From: Candidatus Cloacimonadota bacterium
Lineage (GTDB): Bacteria > Cloacimonadota > Cloacimonadia > Cloacimonadales > Cloacimonadaceae
Assembly: GCA_023230245.1 (NCBI GenBank)
Contig: JALNXT010000068.1
Span: forward strand, 1 to 7,389
Length of the DNA stretch: 7,389 bases
Direction of reading: 5' to 3'
Shown: piece after piece, positions 1 through 6,700 of the stretch
Numbering within the stretch: the first letter of the stretch is position 1
Layout: every line of letters begins with the position of its first letter
Translations under genes and position numbers: made by a program
The notes under the pieces: generated by a model
Told to the model about the DNA's origin: nothing
What the model saw: only the letters and a program-made list of their open reading frames with translations
The model's database searches: none

Positions 1-30
1 TTTTCTTTGGGGCTTTTATTTCGGGGCTTT

Positions 31-106
31 CTTTGGATTTCTTTGGATTTCTTTGGGTTTCTTCTTTGGGTTTCTTCTTTGGGTTTCTTCTTTGAGTTTC
101 TTCTTT
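31..106. repeat. Polypyrimidine (CTTTGG / TTTCTTC) tandem repeats
   Basis: Short tandem repeats with pyrimidines on the + strand. A 10-base unit (ctttggattt) occurs at 31-40 and 41-50 with a variant at 51-60. It passes into a 13-base unit (gggtttcttcttt) at 55-67, 68-80 and 81-93, with one substitution in the fourth copy at 94-106. Similar but irregular sequence reaches back to base 1, so the array may begin outside the window. No open reading frame or known element is recognised here. Slipped-strand copy-number change is plausible for such a tract, but that is inference. Confidence 0.85.
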
Positions 107-107
107 G

Positions 108-203
108 GGAACACCGGTTTTAACCGGTCGGAGCACCGGATTTATCCGGTTATTTGAATACCAGATAAATCTGGTAAGACCGACCGGATGAATCCGGTGT
201 TCC
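108..203. repeat. Cluster of four 16-base palindromes enclosed by a short inverted repeat
   Basis: Four 16-base dyads lie at 113-128, 135-150, 160-175 and 183-198. Each has perfect 7-base arms and a 2-base centre: ACCGGTT/AACCGGT, ACCGGAT/ATCCGGT, ACCAGAT/ATCTGGT and ACCGGAT/ATCCGGT. The arms differ between copies but the changes are compensated: G to A in the left arm of the third is matched by C to T in its right arm, and the T/A swap in the first is likewise matched. Spacers are 6, 9 and 7 bases. GGAAC (108-112) directly precedes the first dyad, and its complement GTTCC (199-203) directly follows the last. The set could therefore fold as a closed multi-branch structure in RNA, or present repeated operator-like sites in DNA. 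The function is unknown. Confidence 0.85.
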
Positions 204-345
204 AATGATGTTGTTCCAAACCGGTGTTCCAGATGTTGCAAGTGTTCCAATGATGTTGTTCTAAACCTGTGTTCCAGATGTTGCAAGTGTTCCAATGATG
301 TTGTTCTAAACCTGTGTTCCAGATGTTGCAAGTGTTCCAATGATG
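198..345. repeat. 45-base tandem repeat, three full copies and a stub
   Basis: A 45-base unit beginning TGTTCCAATGATG occurs at 198-242, 243-287 and 288-332, followed by a 13-base partial copy at 333-345. Copies two and three are identical. Copy one differs at 217 (C for T) and 223 (G for T), which gives it a CCGG core like the upstream palindromes. Within each unit, TGTTCY recurs three times, so the unit looks built from smaller repeats. Because 45 is divisible by three, the minus strand stays open and would read a repeated HHWNTCNIWNTGLEQ. There are no unique spacers, so this is not a CRISPR array. Confidence 0.9.
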
Positions 346-356
346 CAAGCATTGCC

Positions 357-409
357 CTATCAATGCCCACTCATTGCCCTTATTAAGGGCAATGAGTGGG
401 CAATGATAG
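357..409. repeat. Long near-perfect inverted repeat (hairpin)
   Basis: Bases 364-381 pair perfectly with 385-402 (18 base pairs) around a 3-base loop. After one A-A mismatch (363/403) the pairing continues for six more base pairs (357-362 with 404-409). The 5' half contains ATTGCCC (351-357, 373-379) and AATGCCC (362-368), so it is itself made of short repeats. No run of T follows on either strand, so it is not a canonical intrinsic terminator. It could act as a processing or stabilising stem, a transcription-attenuating structure, or the remnant of a small palindromic repeat element. The pairing is seen directly; the role is unknown. Confidence 0.85.
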
Positions 410-632
410 TGAGTAAGAAGCAGGGATGTTAGCTTGCAAATTTGACGTTTCAGCCACATCGGAACTTGTAAGAGCAAATTAATTATAGAATTGGCTGCAA
501 TTTAGCTTTACAATTAAATGGGGAGTAAAAGAATTGCCCCTGAAGTAATCTTAGCTTACTATATAGCTGTGTTCGGGTGTAAAAGCCTAATTAAAGGCTC
601 TACTAAATGATTTTATTAAAATAATTAGCCTC
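410..632. other. AT-rich intergenic leader, no gene recognised
   Basis: This stretch separates the hairpin from the ribosome binding site of the large gene. I see no convincing open reading frame, tRNA or riboswitch. It contains a small 5-base-pair stem (AGCCT at 584-588 with AGGCT at 595-599) and AT-rich sequence around 605-627. An in-frame TAA at 622-624 closes the reading frame just upstream of the large gene. Confidence 0.6.
534..562 (+). promoter_or_regulatory. Possible weak sigma-70-like promoter
   Basis: TTGCCC (534-539) and TACTAT (557-562) are separated by 17 bases, and each matches four of six consensus positions. The position about 80 bases upstream of the ATG is reasonable. The match is weak, promoter consensus sequences in the suspected lineage are poorly known to me, and similar matches can occur by chance in AT-rich DNA. 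Confidence 0.2.
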
Positions 633-638
633 AAGGAG
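633..638 (+). promoter_or_regulatory. Ribosome binding site (AAGGAG) of the large gene
   Basis: AAGGAG lies 7 bases before the ATG at 646, a strong Shine-Dalgarno match at a good distance. With the in-frame TAA at 622-624, it fixes 646 as the start: no other ATG lies between that stop and 646 in this frame. Confidence 0.9.
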
Positions 639-645
639 AATTACA

Positions 646-714
646 ATGAAGAAAACATTGCTCTTAACCGTGTTCCTCGTCCTTTTAATGGGAATGATGA
701 GCAGCCTTTTTGCA
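646..714 (+). other. Signal peptide of the large protein
   Basis: Classical Sec layout: basic start MKKT, a hydrophobic core LLLTVFLVLLMGMM, then the small polar stretch SSLFA followed by QN. Cleavage after the alanine at residue 23 fits the small-x-small rule (L-F-A, with serines before). There is no lipobox cysteine, so the protein is probably released or held at the surface by another means rather than lipidated. Confidence 0.88.
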
Positions 715-3700
715 CAAAACATCGTAACGATTGGTGATGGAACTACCACCAATACCACTACTGGCGCTCCTGCCCCTTATGGCACTTGGTACAAAGCCTT
801 CCGTCAACAATTGCTTTATAAAGCAAGTGATTTTACAGCTGCCGGCGCAACGCCTGGACTTATCTCTGCACTTTCTTTCAATGTGCAAGCTCTGGACACC
901 TGCTCGCCCATGTTGAACTACACAATTCGCCTGAAAGCTACCACTCAAGAAGCGCTCACCACCACCTTTGAACTTGGTGATTACACCACTGTGTGGCATA
1001 GTGATGAATTTATGCCCACCCTTGATTGGAATCTTCATACTCTTACTACTCCTTTCCTATGGGATGGTACTTCAAATCTGCTCGTGGATATTAGCACTGA
1101 TGTGATGGGAGCCATTTCTCATAATGCTTTGGTTTATTACACGGCTACTGCCTATAACAGCTCTTTGCGCTTCCAGAGCGACTCTGCCAATGGCAGCACC
1201 GGAATCACAGGCACTACCGCAATGAATCGCTCCAATATCCGTTTCCTAATGAGTCCTCCCAGCCCTGACCCTCTATTTATGGTAAGCCCTACTGCCAAGA
1301 ACTTTGGCGATGTGGTTTTGGGATTCACTCCCAACCAGAATTTTACCATATTTAACTCTGGCGGTGGCACCCTTACTATAAACAGTATCAGCATCAGTGG
1401 CAGTAATTTCTTCAGCCTTACCAATCTGCCCACTTTGCCGGCGCAACTTGTTATGGGAAGCCCCGCTACCTTCAAAGTAGTATATGCTCCCACCGCAGCA
1501 GGTGATCATACAGCTACGGTTACCATTACTGACAATCTGAGGCAAACCCATACCATAGCACTCAGCGGACACGGTGTGGATACCACTATCTATGATCTTA
1601 GCTATGCTCAGGCTTTTGATGAAGTAGCCATTCCTGCCCTTCCTCTAGGCTGGAGCAGTATTTACCAAGCTAACGTAACCACCGGTTATGTGAGAACCGT
1701 TACCACTACTCCGCAAAGCGCACCCAACTGCGTTACGATCTATAATTCCAATGACGCAGCTGCTATTGCCATGCTTATCGCACCACCTTTAAGCACTGCC
1801 TTGGCGGCGAATACATTGCGGGTGAAGTTCTACGGAAAGGGTTCCACTTCTTATGCAATTAAAATAGGCGTGATGACCAACCCCACCGATCCTGCTACCT
1901 TTGTGGAAATCCAGACTATTACCCTTACTTCCGCGTGGGCGCAGTACTCAGTACCCCTAACCACATACACCGGAACCGGTAAATTCATTGCCTTTAAACA
2001 TGCTAATAACTCCACTTCGCAAACCATCTATGTTGATGATGTGAGTTTAGAGCTTATTGCAGCTAATGACCTTGCTGCTGTTAATGTGGTGGGTAATTCT
2101 ACTCCCAGCATGAACAACCCTACCGTTTATACGGTTAATGTGTTCAATAACGGCACCGCCAGCCAAAGCACCTATAGCGTTAAGCTATATAATGCTGCGG
2201 GTACCGAGCTTGCCACAGCAGCAGGAACAACCGTCGCTGCTGGTGCAACAGTTGGTATTCCGCTTACCTGGACACCCACCGCTGAAGGTGCTGCCGTAAT
2301 CTATGGCAAGGTTATCCTTGCCGGCGACATAAATGCTGCTAACAACCAAACTCCTAACCTCAATATTACCGTATTACCGGCTGGTATTCTATCGGTAACT
2401 ATTGGAGATGGAACAGCCCTCCAACGTTTCCCGCTTGGCAGCTTTTACGGTTACGAACGTAGTGCTGCCTTATACACTGCTGCTGAGATTGGTGCGCAAA
2501 ACACCAGAATATCTACGGTTTCATGGTATTCCAGCATTGCCACGACAGCAGAAGTACCTACCAAGGTATATATGAAATCTGTAAGCGCGGCAACATTGAC
2601 CACAGATAACTGGGCAAATATGATCATTGGTGCCACCCTGCTCTACGATTCAACTTTGTCAGGGACAATGGCTGGCGACTGGAATGTGTTTCCGCTAACC
2701 AGTAACTTTGATGTGGATCAGGGTAGTAACCTGATGATTCTGGTAGAGAGAAACTTTGGCGGAAGCGGCAGCAGCACTGCTGGCGGCAGCACTGCCGGTG
2801 GTGGAATCTATTCCACTCCAGTTCCCGGCACTCATCTTACCTGGAATGCCGACTCCAATCCACCCACCACAACCGGTACTGTCGCTGCGAATCGCCCCAA
2901 TATTAGTATAACTTACACAACTTATACCGTCGATACGCCTCCTAATCCGGCGATAATCGGCTCTCCAGCCAACGGCGCAACTAACGTGATGACCTCCGCT
3001 ACCCTCAACTGGGGCAGCGGTGGTGGTGCTCCGGCTGGCTACAAACTCTATTTCGGAACCACAAATCCTCCCCCCTTCATTCAAAACATCACCATGGCTC
3101 CCTATACACCGACATTGAGCCTCAACACCCAGTATTTCTGGAAAATAATCCCTTTCAATGCATCAGGCGATGCAGCCAATTGCCCTGTCTGGAGCTTTAC
3201 CACCGGCGGACCGGTTGTAGTTATGACCAACGGTCAGCAAGCTATTCCGGATGGAATGACATACTCCTTCTACGATTCCGGCGGTGCTGACGGTCAGTAT
3301 CAGAACTCGGAGAACTACACCTTCACCTTCACTGCTACTAACCCCGTTTCGATTATTCATGCCATGTTTACGGCGTTCGATACGGAAAGTGGCTATGACT
3401 TCCTTAAGATTTATAACGGTGCAAATACCTCTGCTCCACAGATAGGCCCCACAACTGGCTATAACGGCCTTACTCTTCCTGCGGAAATTATCGGCTCGAA
3501 CGCTATGACCTTTGTCTTCACTTCCGATAGTTCGGGGCTAAGGGATGGCTGGATGGCAGCGGTCAGCGCAGTTAATCTGGCACATGATCTTGGTGTGCAG
3601 AGTATTTCCGGAAACTACACACCCAGCGTGGGAGCTCCCACAACCTACAGTGTTGCCATTAAAAACAATGGAGCAAACAGCGAATCTAACTACACTGTGA

Positions 3701-6700
3701 AGCTGATGAACTCCGCTAATCAGGAACTAGTTTCCATCCCCGGCACCATCATTGCTCCCCAGGAGATCATCAACTTTAATATTATCTGGACGCCCACAGT
3801 AGAAGGACCTGCTGTCATCTACGCCAAAGTTGTGTTGCCGGATGACGGTATCCCTACCAACAATCAAACACCTAACCTTAATATTACGGTGATGCCGGCT
3901 GGTGTTATATCTGTAACTATCGGAGATGGCTCTACTAATGCACTTATGCCGCTTGATATGTTTTACAAAAGTAGTATGTATCAAACCCTTTACTACCCAG
4001 ATGAAATTGGAATGATAGGCAACATCCTTTCTGTAAGCATATATAACAACTTCTTAACCACTTCTTTAGTAGATAAACCTACTAAGATATGGATGGGCAC
4101 AACCACCCAGACAGACCTTTCTGCCGGCTGGATACCTGGTAGCGAGATGACTTTAGTGTTTGATGGCACCATGACCTATCCCGGCGGCGAAAATACCATC
4201 ATCTTCCCGCTATCCACCATATTCCCCTATTCAGGAGGAAACCTCGTGGTTATGTGGAATCGCCCTCTGGATACTGCATACTTCAGCAGCTCAGATTATT
4301 TCAAATGCCAAATTGTGGGAACTAACCGTGCACGTGAAATTCATGATGACACCACGGAGTATGATCCCAACAACATGACAGGTGGAACTTTGACGGGAAC
4401 CTTCCCCAAGACCTCACTGATTATGACTCCCATGACCGGCGATCCCTTATTCATGGTAAACCCTGCCACTAAAGACTTTGGTACGGTGCTAATAAATACC
4501 ACCAACCACCAAAGCTTCAGCGTGGTTAATGCCGGTGGCGGATCGCTTACTATAAATAGCGTAACGATCAGCGGTAGCCCCATGTATAGCCTGCAAAATG
4601 TCCCTACCCTGCCTGTGAGCCTAAACACAGGACAGACGATGGTATTTACTGGCAGATATAGCCCCACTGCTGAAGGTACTACTACTGCCACAATTACTAT
4701 TACCGACAACCTTGCCCGCAGCTATGAGATAAAAGTGAACCCCGCTGCAAGCCGTGAGAACAGAGGCAGCGAAAGCCGTGTTGCTCACACTGTCGCCCTT
4801 AGCGGCAATTGCATCGACACCACGATAAATGCTCTGCCCTATGCACAGGCTTTTGATGCTGTAACGGCACCTGCCCTACCTCCGGATTGGAGCAGCATTT
4901 ATCAATCTACCGAAACAACAGGATATGTGAAGACAGTTACCACTACTCCGCAAAGCGCACCCAACTGTGTTGCAATGTATAGTTACAGCGAAACAGCAGC
5001 CATTGCCATGCTTATCGCTCCGCCCTTTAGTGCTGCCATAGCGACAAATAGTACGCGAGTAAAATTCTATGCCAAAGGTTCGGCTACATATACGATCATC
5101 GTAGGCGTGATGAGCAGCCCCACTGATGCAACAACCTTTGTACCTGTGCAGACGGTTACTCTTACTTCCGCTTGGGCACAGTATTCCGTTCCCTTAACCA
5201 CCTATGCAGGAACGGGTAAGCATGTTGCCTTCAAACATGGCTGCACTTCTACTTATCAAACAATCTATATTGATGACGTGAACCTGGAGATTATCGCACC
5301 TAACGACCTTGCTGCTATTAGCGTGGTGGGTAATTCTACTCCCAGTATGGATAGTGCTACTGTTTATACCGTTAACGTATTCAACAATGGCACCTCCAGC
5401 CAAAACGCCTATAGCGTTAAGCTATACAATGCTGCGGGTATCGAACTTGCCACAGCAGCAGGAACAACAATCGCTGCCGGCACAACTGTTGGTATTCCGC
5501 TTACCTGGACTCCCACCGCAGAAGGGCCTGTTGTCCTCTATGGTAAAGTTATCCTTGCCGGCGATATAAACGCTGCTAACGACCAAACGCCCAACCTCAA
5601 TATTACCGTGATGCCAGCCGGCATTCTATCGGTAACCATTGGCGATGGCAGCACCACCGCCCGCATGCCTATTGATATGTATTACAATAATAGCATCTAT
5701 CAAACCCTTTACTACCCAGATGAAATGGGAATGATAGGCAACATCCTTTCGTTAAGCCTGTATAATAATTTCTTTACCACCACCTTAGTGGATAAACCCA
5801 CTAAAATCTGGATGGGGACTACCGCCCTGGCAGATCTTTCTGGCGGCTGGATACCATCGAGCCAGATGACTTTGGTGTTCGATGGCACGATGACCTATCC
5901 CGGTGGCGAAAACACCATCACCTTCCCCCTATCTACCATGTTCCCCTATACCGGAGGAAATCTCGTGGTGATGTGGAATCGCCCCATGGATACTGCATGG
6001 TACAGCAGTATGGATTATTTTAAATGCCAAGTCGTCGGTACTAATCGTGCACGCAATGCTTACAGCGATTCAACACCCTATGACCCCAATGCCATGTCCG
6101 AAGGAACCTTGACGGGAACCTTCCCCAAGACAACTCTGGTTATGACCCCCATGACTGGCGAACCTGTGTTCGGGGTCACCCCAGCCACCTACAATTATGT
6201 GGATGTAACTTTGGGTGGAACAAAGATCCAGAACTTCACAGTCCGCAATGTGGGCGGTGGAAGCCTTGGAATAAACAGTGTAAACATCGCTGGTAGCACC
6301 TATTTCTCCATTACCGGTGCACCCACACTTCCTGCTTCATTGGCAACCGGAGAAACACTGACAATAGGTGTAACTTACTCTCCCGGAGCATTGGGAACAC
6401 ACACTGCAACCCTTACTATCAATGATAACCTAGCAACTAACCGCAGCAATAGCACCAGAGACCGGATAGCTCACACAGTGGCTTTATCCGGTACTTGTAT
6501 CAACGATGTCATTGTAGGCGACGGTTCTCAGGATGCACGTATGCCCTTGGATTTCCTTTATAATAATTCGCTGTACGAAACGCTGATCTACCCCAATGAA
6601 ATGAGTGGTTTTACCGGACAAATAACCGGAATCAAGCTATTCAATAACTTCTCTGCTAGTACCTCTTTGGTTGATAAACCTATCAAGATATGGATAGGAA

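Noticed and set aside
198..345. CRISPR array
   Set aside because: Units are directly adjacent 45-base copies without variable spacers.
357..409. Rho-independent terminator
   Set aside because: The stem is strong but no T-run follows on either strand.
442..471. Promoter with TTGACG at 442-447
   Set aside because: The -35-like hexamer is good, but the sequence 17-18 bases downstream (around TTGTAA) is a poor -10 match.
142..477. Minus-strand 111-codon open frame encoding a repeated HHWNTCNIWNTGLEQ
   Set aside because: It starts with TTG without a ribosome binding site and spans the tandem array and the long hairpin. Its openness is explained by a 45-base repeat unit divisible by three. It is noted under findings but not called a gene.
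584..599. Small stem (AGCCT/AGGCT) as a riboswitch or attenuator
   Set aside because: It has only five base pairs with an AT-rich loop and no conserved aptamer features.
685..1038. Minus-strand open frame inside the large gene, and similar ones at 1152-1493, 1273-1572, 2451-2636, 2695-3084, 3163-3360, 3727-3984, 4341-4709, 5194-5403, 6588-6941 and 6772-7002
   Set aside because: All lie opposite a continuous, domain-rich + strand reading frame with a signal peptide and ribosome binding site; they are antisense shadows.
5309..5569. Short + strand open frames in other frames (also 731-916 and 6983-7258)
   Set aside because: They overlap recognised D3, A1 and A5/regulatory-like domains in the main frame and show no motif of their own.
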